Position numbers and translations under genes: made by a program. Positions 1 to 7,945 of a stretch of 33,566 nucleotides of DNA are shown here, piece after piece. Position 1 is the first letter of the stretch, and each line of letters starts with the position of its first letter. This DNA is from Candidatus Methanoperedens sp. (GTDB lineage: Archaea; Halobacteriota; Methanosarcinia; Methanosarcinales; Methanoperedenaceae): the NCBI GenBank assembly GCA_012026835.1, contig VEPN01000035.1:1-33566 (forward strand), given 5' to 3'. Under the pieces are notes generated by a model. It saw only the letters and a program-made list of their open reading frames with translations. It searched no databases and was not told the DNA's origin.

Positions 1-5
1 GCAAA

Positions 6-18
6 GTATTTATATATG
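6..18 (-). promoter_or_regulatory. TATA-like box at window edge
   Basis: The AT stretch reads CATATATAAATAC on the minus strand, a good archaeal TATA-box match. It lies just downstream of the truncated radical SAM gene and would drive a leftward gene outside the window. It also resembles a TATA box on the plus strand, so the direction is uncertain. Confidence 0.3.
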
Positions 19-74
19 TCGATAGAATTTTTGTGAAAATCAGGTCATAGCTAACAAAAAGATAGCTTTTTAAG

Positions 75-1091
75 TCAAATAGCTAATTGGATTTCTTCTC
101 CTTTATTCATTACATCAAGTGCATCCTGGAACCCGCTCTCAATGCCAATGAAAAGCTCGCGTATGCCAGCTTTACGTGCAAGGGCCAGTAAATCGTCATC
201 AATGCGCACAATATGCTCCATCCTGGCATTGACACTTGTAAGCCTGATAGCCATGTTTTTCTGAATCAGGATTTCGCACATCTCTCTCACCCTCCTGACG
301 TTCAGGAAGAAATCACTGTCGCGTATCATGAATGTATCGATATTGTAGGTCTTTGCCAGATATTCAAGCTGGGAAACCACGGTTTCAGGCCGCAGGCCTG
401 ACCAGTGCTTTTTGCAAAAAAGTGGTTCTGAGCAGAAATCACATCCTGAGGCACATCCCTGGCTCGCGTAATAATCGAGGCAGCGGCTTCCGAACTTATA
501 TCCTTTTACGTGGCGCTCAACATCGACCATATCATACGGAAGAGGGGGAAAAACGTTGACATCCTCAAATTTCCTGTCAGGGTTGCTTATGATGCGGCCA
601 CCATCTTTATAGGATACGCCTGGCACATCGTTGAGCGGATTGTTATTTTTAATCTTTTCCACAACTTCCCTGAAAGTCAGCTCTCCCTGTCCCCTGATAA
701 CAATATCAATATGAGGATTTGTAAGCGTTTGTATGGGTTCGGTTGACGGATGATACCCTCCCCAGATGACAGGAAGATAAGGATTGCTTTCTTTAACTGC
801 TGATGAGACATCGATCCCATCCTTTATCTGGTAACAGGTCATGCTGCTTACCCCGAGGCAGAGCGCATCTGCGCACATTCCAAGGATGTTCTCTTTATAA
901 TCGTTATCGACCACCGCATTAATGACCTTAACATTAAAATCGTCCCTGGCCATTCTTGCAATGGCAAGAAGGGATAGGGGAACATTGACAAGAGGGACCT
1001 GCAGGGATGTGGTTTGCTTATTTCGGATTGCTACAGGATGTTCTACGGGCATGGGATTAAATAAAATTATGGTTCTTTTATTTGCCCTCAT
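75..1091 (-). CDS. B12-binding/radical SAM protein, C-terminally truncated
   Basis: Residues about 1-150 resemble the Rossmann-like cobalamin-binding domain of B12-dependent radical SAM enzymes, including the GGYHPS and RGQGE stretches. The radical SAM core starts with the cluster motif CASGCDFC (Cys213, Cys217, Cys220), which would hold a [4Fe-4S] cluster and S-adenosylmethionine. The GIESGFQDALDVMNKG segment is typical of the middle of the barrel. The family normally continues for another 100 residues or more; here the reading frame leaves the family pattern after MNKG and stops at residue 338. This looks like a truncation or a frameshift at the 3' end. Such enzymes carry out methylations or rearrangements; the substrate cannot be told. 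The gene is divergent from the lipoprotein gene at 1236. The family is sure; whether the product still works is doubtful. Confidence 0.85.
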   Translation of the reverse strand: MRANKRTIILFNPMPVEHPVAIRNKQTTSLQVPLVNVPLSLLAIARMARDDFNVKVINAVVDNDYKENILGMCADALCLGVSSMTCYQIKDGIDVSSAVKESNPYLPVIWGGYHPSTEPIQTLTNPHIDIVIRGQGELTFREVVEKIKNNNPLNDVPGVSYKDGGRIISNPDRKFEDVNVFPPLPYDMVDVERHVKGYKFGSRCLDYYASQGCASGCDFCSEPLFCKKHWSGLRPETVVSQLEYLAKTYNIDTFMIRDSDFFLNVRRVREMCEILIQKNMAIRLTSVNARMEHIVRIDDDLLALARKAGIRELFIGIESGFQDALDVMNKGEEIQLAI

Positions 1092-1235
1092 TATGATTTA
1101 TTCACCTGTGTACCTATTTCTTCGTTACAGGAGTCATCAATTGGCTTTTTAATTTAAGAATATATCTATTCCTCAGAACGAGTAATAAAACCATAAGTTT
1201 ATTATGCCGTAAGCAATCTCAGGTAATGTGGTATT

Positions 1236-1799
1236 ATGGTAAGATCCAAATCCATCATATTAATCACTGCTATTGGAATGATATTCTTCTTTTCAGGCTG
1301 CGTAAACTCTCCTGATAAAACTATTTCTGAAAATCCCAAGCCGACATTCACTGATAGGGTCGACCAGACTCCGGCGTATCAGACATCTGCTACCCAGACT
1401 CCTATGGTCACTACTGATGTCCCCCCATTCCAGATCCAGGTAACAGAGGCGAAAACCCTTGAAGACTGCATAATACAAACCGGACAAAAGCAATCATGCT
1501 TTATTATCAACCTTGAAGTAAAAAACAATATTGAAAAAAGTATTGATTTTAAAATCCTTAAAGATGCGGTTATTACCAAAAGCGGAAAAGAAGTGGGCGA
1601 TAGGTATGATTCCCAGGTCGGGTTAAGTAATTTATGCGTGCGCCCTCTGGGATTGGAATTCAAGCTTGATGCAGTATCATCCCACACTATCGGCATGTGT
1701 TACCCCCCGACCAGTAAAAGTGAAAGTCCTGCTTTTAAAGTTACTGTATCTGTCAATGGAGAACGAAAAGAATATTCCTTTGATGTAAGCAACATCTAA
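1236..1799 (+). CDS. Secreted lipoprotein, unknown function
   Basis: The 187-residue product begins with a basic and hydrophobic signal sequence ending in a lipobox, FSGC, with the lipidated cysteine at about residue 22. A Ser/Thr/Pro-rich linker of about 35 residues follows, then a beta-rich domain (about 65-187) of the kind seen in DUF4352-like extracellular proteins. The mature domain has four further cysteines that could form disulphides. It should be anchored to the outer face of the cytoplasmic membrane. The domain assignment is inferred from pattern only. The gene is 27 nt upstream of the dehydratase gene, so co-transcription is possible, but there is no functional link. Confidence 0.7.
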   Translation: MVRSKSIILITAIGMIFFFSGCVNSPDKTISENPKPTFTDRVDQTPAYQTSATQTPMVTTDVPPFQIQVTEAKTLEDCIIQTGQKQSCFIINLEVKNNIEKSIDFKILKDAVITKSGKEVGDRYDSQVGLSNLCVRPLGLEFKLDAVSSHTIGMCYPPTSKSESPAFKVTVSVNGERKEYSFDVSNI

Positions 1800-1825
1800 G
1801 TATTTTAAGACCTAATAGACAACAG

Positions 1826-3082
1826 ATGCCTACAATAAGTGAAGAGATCCTGGGCAGGGCCTCGGGAAAACCAGCGAAAGCAGGAGATTTTGTAATAGCT
1901 GATATTGATTATGCCATGGCACACGACGGGACAAGCGTTCTTGCCGTAAAAGCATTCAGGGAAATGGGCGCAAAAAAGGTGTGGAACCCATCAAGAATCA
2001 TTATCGCCTTTGACCATATCGTACCTGCCAATAATGAAACTGCCGCAAAACTCCAGCAAAACATCAGGCAATGGGTTAAAGAACAGGGCATCTCGAATTT
2101 CTTCGATATCGGAGAAGGCATATGCCACCAGGTATTTCCAGAGCACGGGTTTGCCCTGCCAGGAAAACTTATCATAGGGGCTGATTCGCATTCATGCACA
2201 TACGGCGCATTCGGTGCATTTGCAACAGGTGTCGGCGCAACAGATATGGCCGAGATATTTGCCACAGGAAAGCTGTGGTTGCGGGTGCCGCAATCCATGA
2301 GGATAACAGTAGAAGGGACAGCGGGGAAGGGCGTATCTGCAAAGGACTTAACACTTTATATCATTAAGAATGTTGGTGCAGACGGCGCCAATTATAGAGC
2401 GATAGAATATTACGGAACGGCTATAAGTGATTTATCGATTTCAGAGCGCATGACACTGTGCAATATGTCTATTGAAATGGGAGCAAAAACAGGTATCGTG
2501 CCTGCCGATGAAAAAACCGCAGGATACTTAAAAGGAAAAGCTGCTGAGAAATACACTCCTGTATATGCAGATAACGATGCAGAATATTCAGAGGAATATG
2601 GTTTTGATGCAGGCGACCTTGAGCCGCAGGTGGCAAAACCACATGAGGTGGATAATGTATCCCCGGTAACTGAAGTCGCGGGAACGCCTCTTGACCAGGT
2701 CTTTATAGGCTCGTGCACCAACGGGCGGTATGAAGATTTAGAAGTTGTTGCAAGGATATTGAAGGGACAGAAAGTCAGGACGCGTACAATTGTTCTTCCA
2801 GCTTCCCGTTCAGTACTTATAAAGGCAACAGAGGCTGGTATTATTGCGACGCTCCTGAAAGCGGGCGTCATAATCGCGCCGCCGGGCTGCGGGCCATGCC
2901 TTGGGGCACACATGGGAGTAATATGTGAGGGGGAGACGTGCCTTTCCACGTCAAACCGAAATTTCAAGGGAAGGATGGGAACAGGCGGCCTTATTTACCT
3001 GTCATCGCCAGAGACCGCGGCAGCAAGCGCTCTGGAAGGGAAGATCACTGACCCAAGGGAAATAATAACCCAAAGGAAATAA
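1826..3082 (+). CDS. 3-isopropylmalate dehydratase / homoaconitase-type large subunit
   Basis: This is a full-length (418 aa) large subunit of the aconitase superfamily. The [4Fe-4S] ligands are visible: Cys297 in GSCTNGR and Cys355/Cys358 in PPGCGPC. Other family signatures are [20 protein letters not shown] and NRNFKGRMG. In archaea this family includes LeuC (isopropylmalate or citramalate isomerisation, leucine and isoleucine synthesis) and HacA (homoaconitate hydration on the route to coenzyme B). Sequence alone does not decide between them, so no symbol is given. The small subunit (LeuD/HacB) needed for activity is not in the window. The last codons lie inside a 17-bp tandem repeat that also supplies the stop codon. 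Confidence 0.93.
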   Translation: MPTISEEILGRASGKPAKAGDFVIADIDYAMAHDGTSVLAVKAFREMGAKKVWNPSRIIIAFDHIVPANNETAAKLQQNIRQWVKEQGISNFFDIGEGICHQVFPEHGFALPGKLIIGADSHSCTYGAFGAFATGVGATDMAEIFATGKLWLRVPQSMRITVEGTAGKGVSAKDLTLYIIKNVGADGANYRAIEYYGTAISDLSISERMTLCNMSIEMGAKTGIVPADEKTAGYLKGKAAEKYTPVYADNDAEYSEEYGFDAGDLEPQVAKPHEVDNVSPVTEVAGTPLDQVFIGSCTNGRYEDLEVVARILKGQKVRTRTIVLPASRSVLIKATEAGIIATLLKAGVIIAPPGCGPCLGAHMGVICEGETCLSTSNRNFKGRMGTGGLIYLSSPETAAASALEGKITDPREIITQRK

Positions 3083-3102
3083 TAACCCAAAGGGAGATAA
3101 TA
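3051..3102 (+). repeat. 17-bp tandem repeat at the end of the dehydratase gene
   Basis: The unit GGAAATAATAACCCAAA occurs perfectly at 3058-3074 and 3075-3091, with partial copies on both sides (ACCCAAG before, GGAGATAATA after). The second copy contains the TAA stop, so slippage here would alter the C-terminus of the dehydratase by a few residues. Confidence 0.8.
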
Positions 3103-3110
3103 TAGATTTT

Positions 3111-3470
3111 ATGGCTTGGTTCCAAGTGGATATTTTCGAAAAGTGCGTTGAGGTTGATCTGCACGGTTATTCTCACATGACTGCAATACTTGTAGCTCGC
3201 AAAAAAATAAAAGAGGCATACGAGCATGGGTTCAGACAGATAAAATTCATACACGGCGGAGCAAGTATCAGGAGCAAAGAGGATGGGGGAAGCATCAAAT
3301 TCGCCCTGCGTTCCATGTTAAAAAATAGCGAACTATCAAGATGGGTTATGGAAAGGGATTCAAAGAACCACAAAATAAGGGACGGTTCGATAATTTTTGC
3401 GCTCCGGGTCAATGATGCGCCGATTGATAAGGAATGGAAAGAGATTCCCATGAGCGAATATTGGGAATAA
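3111..3470 (+). CDS. Smr-domain protein
   Basis: The 119-residue product carries the Smr (small MutS-related) hallmarks: an LDLHG-like motif (EVDLHGYS, residues about 14-21), a helix rich in A/K/E, and a downstream KFIHGG motif where the family has the HGKG turn. Smr domains are nucleic-acid nickases or RNA endonucleases in bacteria and eukaryotes. The partner domain (MutS2, PPR) is absent, so this is the stand-alone form found in archaea. The gene follows the dehydratase by 28 nt on the same strand. The turn lacks the usual Lys-Gly after the second His-Gly, so catalysis is uncertain. Confidence 0.75.
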   Translation: MAWFQVDIFEKCVEVDLHGYSHMTAILVARKKIKEAYEHGFRQIKFIHGGASIRSKEDGGSIKFALRSMLKNSELSRWVMERDSKNHKIRDGSIIFALRVNDAPIDKEWKEIPMSEYWE

Positions 3471-3484
3471 CTTTCTTTTCGAAG

Positions 3485-3494
3485 TTTTTATATA
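3485..3494 (+). promoter_or_regulatory. TATA box upstream of the small membrane protein gene
   Basis: TTTTTATATA lies 26-35 nt before the ATG at 3520. This suits an archaeal promoter with a very short or absent leader. Confidence 0.5.
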
Positions 3495-3519
3495 CTATGT
3501 ATATAATATAGATGTTATT

Positions 3520-3819
3520 ATGGAAGATAAACAGCTAAAAATGGCCGGTTTAGCCGTAATCATTACCGGGCTGGTTTTATTACTTTTTACATTTTACCTG
3601 TCCTACAGCTACCTGAATTCCCCATATCCCCAGGCTTTGCCCCCCAAGAACTCACCACCGAGTGCTTCAGGGCAGCCTGACATAAACGCAGCTCTTTCCC
3701 AGGCCCTTTCCCCGTTCTTTGATGCCATGATACCTCTTGCTTATTCCTCTGGATATCTGTTCTTAATGGGATTGATAGGCTTCTGGACACTGGGACGCGG
3801 AATACAAATGGTGAAATAG
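3520..3819 (+). CDS. Small two-helix membrane protein, unknown
   Basis: The 99-residue protein has a hydrophobic helix at about 9-31, an extracytoplasmic Pro/Ser-rich loop of about 35 residues and a second helix at about 70-92. No family was recognised. The termini are predicted to face the cytoplasm. It has its own TATA box and converges on the acidic protein gene at 3827-4192, leaving only 7 nt between the two stop codons. Confidence 0.65.
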   Translation: MEDKQLKMAGLAVIITGLVLLLFTFYLSYSYLNSPYPQALPPKNSPPSASGQPDINAALSQALSPFFDAMIPLAYSSGYLFLMGLIGFWTLGRGIQMVK

Positions 3820-3826
3820 AAACTGT

Positions 3827-4192
3827 TCACTCTTCATCATCCTCTTCTTCTTTTCCTGCTTCAAAAAACAACTCGCCGTAAAGTAATTTCTCAATTACCT
3901 GGGACACATAAAGACGCTTCTGGTATTTCTGCAAATCTTCGCTCATATGAAGTTCGGAATCAATCTGGACGCGCAGCAATATAAGCCTGAACTTTTCAGG
4001 ATCCTCGATTTTAAGAGACATAATGGTCTCTATAAAATAAGGCAATTTATCCGGCCCATCTACGGCTTCGGCAATAATAAGCAGGTTCTCAGGGATTTTA
4101 TCGATATCTAATTCCATGTGGCCTGTCAGAAGTTTTAAGGTATCTGATGAATATTTTTTATTATTAATATTAATGTAGTTCATACTTACCAC
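3827..4192 (-). CDS. Hypothetical acidic protein
   Basis: The 121-residue soluble protein is predicted to be mainly helical and ends in a run of Glu and Asp. No known motif is recognised. A start at the in-frame Met4 is equally possible. It is divergent from trmI, with 46 nt between starts, and convergent with the membrane protein gene. Coding potential is supported by a good uninterrupted frame and plausible amino-acid composition rather than by homology. Confidence 0.6.
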   Translation of the reverse strand: MVSMNYININNKKYSSDTLKLLTGHMELDIDKIPENLLIIAEAVDGPDKLPYFIETIMSLKIEDPEKFRLILLRVQIDSELHMSEDLQKYQKRLYVSQVIEKLLYGELFFEAGKEEEDDEE

Positions 4193-4238
4193 ACATATTC
4201 TTATCTATCAAGTCCTATATTAGCCAGACGGAGAGATA

Positions 4239-4982
4239 ATGGATAGACCTCTAATCTTAAAGACTTTTCATAAAGGTAAAATCAAAGAGTACTTTGTAAT
4301 GCCTAAAGGGGATCTGCACACCGACCTCGGGATCATCAGGCTTGATGAGCTAAAGGCAAAATTACCCGGTGATATGATAAGTTCCCATCTTGGGTTTGAT
4401 TTCGTTATCCAGAAGCCAAAACCTCCTGACTTCTTCAGGCATGCAAAACGAAGCGGTGCACCTATGATGCCAAAAGATATTGGCCAGATAATTTCAAGCA
4501 CAGGTCTTTCCCATTCTGACAGTGTACTTGATGCAGGCACAGGGTCGGGTATCCTGGCTATCTATCTGGGAAGCATCGCCAGAAAAGTTGTATCTTACGA
4601 GATCAGGGATGAATTCATCGATATTGCGCGGCAGAACATAGCTCTCACAGGCCTTTCCAATATAGAACTGCGTTCCGGGGACATGGTTACAGAGATACAG
4701 ACGCTGGATGAGAAATTTGATGTTATTACCCTTGATACCATAGATGCGGCAAGGATTGTCCCCCATGTTCCTGGGGTAATTTATCCTGGAGGTTATCTTG
4801 CAGTATATTCACCTTTTTTTGAACAGACAAAAGAAGTAAGAAACGCTATAGAAAATACAAACTTTACTGAAGTAAAGACAATTGAAACCATTGAACGTGA
4901 GATCTCTTTTTCAGATCGCGGAACAAGGCCTTCGACATCAAGGGTGGGCCATACAGGGTTTATTACGATAGCCAGGTATTAA
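4239..4982 (+). CDS. trmI: tRNA (adenine-N1)-methyltransferase TrmI
   Basis: This 247-residue class I SAM-dependent methyltransferase has the archaeal/bacterial TrmI layout: an N-terminal beta domain (about 1-60), the MPKDIGQII helix before the catalytic domain, and motif I VLDAGTGSG at about 96-104 for SAM binding, followed by the acidic residue of motif II (YEIRDEF) and the catalytic-site strand DVITLD. Archaeal TrmI makes m1A at tRNA positions 57 and 58. The start is supported by a GGAG element 6-9 nt upstream. It works as a tetramer in the cytoplasm and needs no partner. Confidence 0.9.
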   Translation: MDRPLILKTFHKGKIKEYFVMPKGDLHTDLGIIRLDELKAKLPGDMISSHLGFDFVIQKPKPPDFFRHAKRSGAPMMPKDIGQIISSTGLSHSDSVLDAGTGSGILAIYLGSIARKVVSYEIRDEFIDIARQNIALTGLSNIELRSGDMVTEIQTLDEKFDVITLDTIDAARIVPHVPGVIYPGGYLAVYSPFFEQTKEVRNAIENTNFTEVKTIETIEREISFSDRGTRPSTSRVGHTGFITIARY

Positions 4983-5014
4983 ATAAATTACATCATCCTA
5001 AAAACCTCAAAATG

Positions 5015-5024
5015 TATTTATAAA
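5015..5024 (+). promoter_or_regulatory. TATA box upstream of leader peptide / KaiC-like gene
   Basis: TATTTATAAA is a strong archaeal TATA match. Transcription would start near 5045-5050, giving a leader of about 60 nt before the short ORF at 5112. That leader contains a dyad, CGATGAT (5086-5092) with ATCATCG (5103-5109), which would fold directly before the ATG. Confidence 0.5.
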
Positions 5025-5111
5025 CTATTAAATACAAAAAAGAATCCTGATAAATCTTAAAAACTGAAAAAAATCTGGAAATCATCGATGATTATTTAAT
5101 TCATCATCGTA

Positions 5112-5195
5112 ATGATTATTGTTATGCTGTTGTTTATTCCTTTCATACTAAGTTATGTATTAAAAAATGAGAATAACGAGGTGAGTGTACGATAG
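5112..5195 (+). CDS. Putative 27-residue hydrophobic leader peptide
   Basis: ATG at 5112 opens a 27-codon frame with one hydrophobic helix (MIIVMLLFIPFILSYVL) and a charged tail, ending at TAG 5193-5195. Its end overlaps the apparent translation start of the KaiC-like ATPase. The last codons contain a strong ribosome-binding sequence, GAGGTGA, at 5179-5185. A short membrane peptide coupled to the downstream gene would explain the position. It could also be a chance ORF in the leader. Confidence 0.4.
   Translation: MIIVMLLFIPFILSYVLKNENNEVSVR
5179..5194 (+). promoter_or_regulatory. Strong Shine-Dalgarno with no ATG/GTG/TTG behind it
   Basis: GAGGTGA (5179-5185) is a long match to the archaeal anti-SD. 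Seven or eight nt downstream the only codons in the KaiC-like frame are ACG (5189) and ATA (5192). The nearest standard start in that frame is TTG at 5213, 28 nt after the SD, which would cut into the conserved N-terminus. Confidence 0.55.
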
Positions 5196-5881
5196 AGACA
5201 GGAATCCAAAAATTGGATGAATTGCTTGGGGGGGGAATAAAAAAAGGATCAAACATAATTCTAATCGGTCCCCCTATGAGTGGAAAAGAATTTATTTTAA
5301 ACCAGATAATGTACCACGGGGCGGCAAAAAATGAAAGTGCAGTGATAAGTGTAATCACTAATGAACCCGGAACCCGTATGCTGGAAAGGTTCAAAGAGAA
5401 TAAATTAGACCTGCCGCAATCGAGGATAGGGATAGTCGATTGTATCACAAATCTGATTGGAAGCAGGATAGATGAAGATGAAAACATTAAAATTGCCAAC
5501 AGCCCTGTGGATTTAACAGGAATCGGTGTTAAGATCAGCCAGTTTTATGAGAAGTTCTTTACAGTAAAGAAAATTCATAAAATACAACTTGACATCAATT
5601 CAATCTCTACACTATTAATGTATTCAAATATCAAAACGGTTTTCAGGTTCATTCAGGTCTATACGGGACGTATCAAAGAAGCAGGAGGTCTTGGGGTATT
5701 CGTTTTGGAGAGTGGCATACACGAAATGCAGGCGATTGTAGCGCTAACCCAGTTGTTCGATGGTATTATTGAGGTTAAATCAGAAGATGATAGAAATTTT
5801 ATCAGGGTAATAGGTTTATCACCAAAACCCACACAATGGCTTGAGTATGAAATCGACGGGGCAAGGATAAAAATAATATGA
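5192..5881 (+). CDS. KaiC/RAD55-like RecA-superfamily ATPase with degenerate P-loop
   Basis: The N-terminus ETGIQKLDELLGGGIKKG is the standard opening of archaeal KaiC/RAD55-type ATPases. The P-loop reads GPPMSGKE, so Glu replaces the Ser/Thr that normally binds Mg2+ after the lysine. Later strands (FVLESG, LFDGIIEV) fit the RecA fold; the total is about 229 residues, a single-domain member. Related proteins act in signalling or DNA-repair regulation. The start is placed at ATA 5192 because the conserved N-terminus begins there and a strong ribosome-binding sequence sits 7 nt before. TTG 5213 is the first standard alternative. The loss of the Mg2+ ligand suggests weak or no ATP hydrolysis, i.e. 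a regulatory pseudo-ATPase. Confidence 0.7.
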   Translation: METGIQKLDELLGGGIKKGSNIILIGPPMSGKEFILNQIMYHGAAKNESAVISVITNEPGTRMLERFKENKLDLPQSRIGIVDCITNLIGSRIDEDENIKIANSPVDLTGIGVKISQFYEKFFTVKKIHKIQLDINSISTLLMYSNIKTVFRFIQVYTGRIKEAGGLGVFVLESGIHEMQAIVALTQLFDGIIEVKSEDDRNFIRVIGLSPKPTQWLEYEIDGARIKII

Positions 5882-5962
5882 ATAAAATAAGTCCTAATGA
5901 AGAATAAAAAACCAATCTAAACAACGCCGTGTATTTTTTGGGGGCTATGAAATTCTCGATGT

Positions 5963-5970
5963 ATTTATAT
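5963..5970 (+). promoter_or_regulatory. TATA box upstream of secreted Ig-like protein
   Basis: ATTTATAT lies 34-41 nt before the ATG at 6004, consistent with a short leader transcript. Confidence 0.45.
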
Positions 5971-6003
5971 CTTTGGCGATTATATTGGTGTCTGTGAAAT
6001 TAA

Positions 6004-6846
6004 ATGAAATTTATTAGTTTATTCCTGTTGATATGTTTGTCACTTCCTGCCGCCAGCGCATCGATTATTGATTCATGGTCTCCCCAGGTTGTGGATTATG
6101 TGTATGTAAACAATACTATAAATGAGACAATAGAGTATTCGATCACCACATCAAAACCCATGGCCGTAAATACATGGAAAGTGGATGGGACTCCGGTAGC
6201 AGGAACAACCGGCTCTGATATATACTCCTATGTCCACAGGTGGGACAACCAGGACATCGGTTCCCATACAATAACGTATAATGGAAATGATAATGGATCT
6301 GCTGTGGGTTTCAGATGGTATGTAAATGTATATGAGATAGGTGGATACAGGGGCGGAAACCTCTTTGATGTGATAGATGATACCCTGGAGAACCACATCA
6401 CAGACATCAAAATCCAGATGTTTAAATACAGGGTAGAAAAAGAAAAGGACTATGAAGGTCTGGCATTGCAAAAAGTGAACGGTCTGCGCGAGGAGATTAT
6501 CCGGAGAAAGATAACGCAAGAATCCATATTAAAAGAGTTCAAAGCAGGCGAGATCACCCAGGAAGAATATGTATCAGCCCTGAAACTGATTAAGAGGGAC
6601 GAGAAGTATAACCTCAAACAGGCAAGGGAGCTGGCAAAAATATCAAAAGACGAGCTCAAGGATGAAAGGTCAAGCGAAGATTTCGAAAAGATATCAGAGA
6701 TGGCAGAGGTGGGAAATGATAAGGAAGATTTCAAGGATGAAGATAAAGAACCGGGAATAAAGTCCTATGATAAAAGTACAGGGAAAAACAAGAGGCATGA
6801 AAAAGAAGATGAAGATAAAGACAATAAAAATGATAGCGATGATTGA
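6004..6846 (+). CDS. Secreted protein with Ig-like domain and charged helical tail
   Basis: The 280-residue protein has a Sec signal peptide (about 1-19, cleavage after ASA). A beta-sandwich domain follows (about 20-110) whose pattern (SITTSKPMAVNTWKVDG, then a GSHTITYNG strand) matches PKD/Ig-like surface modules of Methanosarcinales. Next comes a helical stretch (130-215) including a SHOCT-like 'KAGEITQEEYVSALKLI' motif. The tail from 215 is extremely rich in Lys, Asp and Glu and likely disordered. No membrane anchor is seen, so the protein is secreted or bound by partners. It is 26 nt upstream of the first membrane-anchored regulator and may be its ligand or part of the same operon; this is inference. 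Confidence 0.7.
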   Translation: MKFISLFLLICLSLPAASASIIDSWSPQVVDYVYVNNTINETIEYSITTSKPMAVNTWKVDGTPVAGTTGSDIYSYVHRWDNQDIGSHTITYNGNDNGSAVGFRWYVNVYEIGGYRGGNLFDVIDDTLENHITDIKIQMFKYRVEKEKDYEGLALQKVNGLREEIIRRKITQESILKEFKAGEITQEEYVSALKLIKRDEKYNLKQARELAKISKDELKDERSSEDFEKISEMAEVGNDKEDFKDEDKEPGIKSYDKSTGKNKRHEKEDEDKDNKNDSDD

Positions 6847-6872
6847 GATGTAAATTTTGTTGAGTACTATAT

Positions 6873-7829
6873 ATGAAACGGTTAATACTTTTTTTTATTT
6901 TTTTTGCGGTGTGGGTATCTGTTGCAGGAGCGCAATCAATCATTACGATCGAAGTTTATGATAATGGGAATGCTTTCTGGATAATGGAAAAAAGGCTTCC
7001 TCTTACGAACCAGACAGAAATTGATTACTGGGACGAGTTCATAAGAAAAGGTCAGGATGCTAACAGTTCAGCACAGGATATTTCAGAATTTAGACAGAGA
7101 ATTGACTGGTTTCTTGGTTCTGCAGAAAAATCAGCAAAAAGACCGATGAAAGCTGAGAAGTTTAATATTTCCTATGATATGGTGAAAACACCGTCAGACA
7201 CGTATGGTATTATACGGTATAGTTTTAAGTGGAATAATTTTTCGCGCCATGACTCGCAAAAGATGTTCATAGGTGACTCTTTTTTAGACGGGATGGTGTT
7301 ATCTTCGGATAATGTGCTTGTCATCAAAATCCCGGATGGTTATGAGGTCACGGCCACATCTCCGGGTTTTGATAAACGCGATGGGAATCGTTTAATATGG
7401 GATGGGACGCTGTACCGCAGTTTTGGAAAAGGAGAACCCGCTCTTGTACTTTCACATGCAGGCACAGGTTATTTTTCATGGTTTGCTATAGCGATTGTAA
7501 TGGTCGGCTTGTTATCAGGCGCCTCGTTCCTGATATGGAAAAGAAGCTATAAACGTGATTTAACGGCCAGGGATAATGCTGATGCACCGCCAGTTGCGGC
7601 TAATACAGATTTGGTGGCCCCACAGGCAAAAGAGGATATGGAAGATGAAGAAATGATAGAACAGTTCCTGATAAAACACGGAGGGGAGGCATATCAATCC
7701 AGAATAGTAAAGGAAAGCAGGTTCTCAAAGTCCAAAATAAGTCTCGTTCTTGCCAAGATGAAAGATGAAGGGCGCATATTGAAGATCAAAAAGGGGAAAG
7801 AAAACCTTATACGGCTTGCCAACAAATAA
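6873..7829 (+). CDS. Membrane-anchored winged-helix regulator, copy 1
   Basis: The 318-residue protein has a signal sequence (1-20), an extracytoplasmic beta-rich domain (about 21-195), one transmembrane helix (about 201-222), a basic stop-transfer KRSYKRD, a linker, and a cytoplasmic winged helix (about 250-318) with recognition-helix region SKSKISLVLAKMKDEG and wing KIKKGKENLIRL. This matches archaeal one-component membrane regulators, probably the DUF7345/DUF7343-type architecture. They would sense an extracellular signal and bind DNA directly. The neighbour at 7946 is a close paralogue, so the pair arose by tandem duplication. Confidence 0.8.
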   Translation: MKRLILFFIFFAVWVSVAGAQSIITIEVYDNGNAFWIMEKRLPLTNQTEIDYWDEFIRKGQDANSSAQDISEFRQRIDWFLGSAEKSAKRPMKAEKFNISYDMVKTPSDTYGIIRYSFKWNNFSRHDSQKMFIGDSFLDGMVLSSDNVLVIKIPDGYEVTATSPGFDKRDGNRLIWDGTLYRSFGKGEPALVLSHAGTGYFSWFAIAIVMVGLLSGASFLIWKRSYKRDLTARDNADAPPVAANTDLVAPQAKEDMEDEEMIEQFLIKHGGEAYQSRIVKESRFSKSKISLVLAKMKDEGRILKIKKGKENLIRLANK

Positions 7830-7945
7830 AATTTCTTTAGGTTATCGGCGTTTACACCCGGATATCAAACTATATTAACTTACTATTAATGTCAACAATC
7901 AATCAGTAAATTTTAATACTAATGTGGTGGAGTTGCTATATAAAA

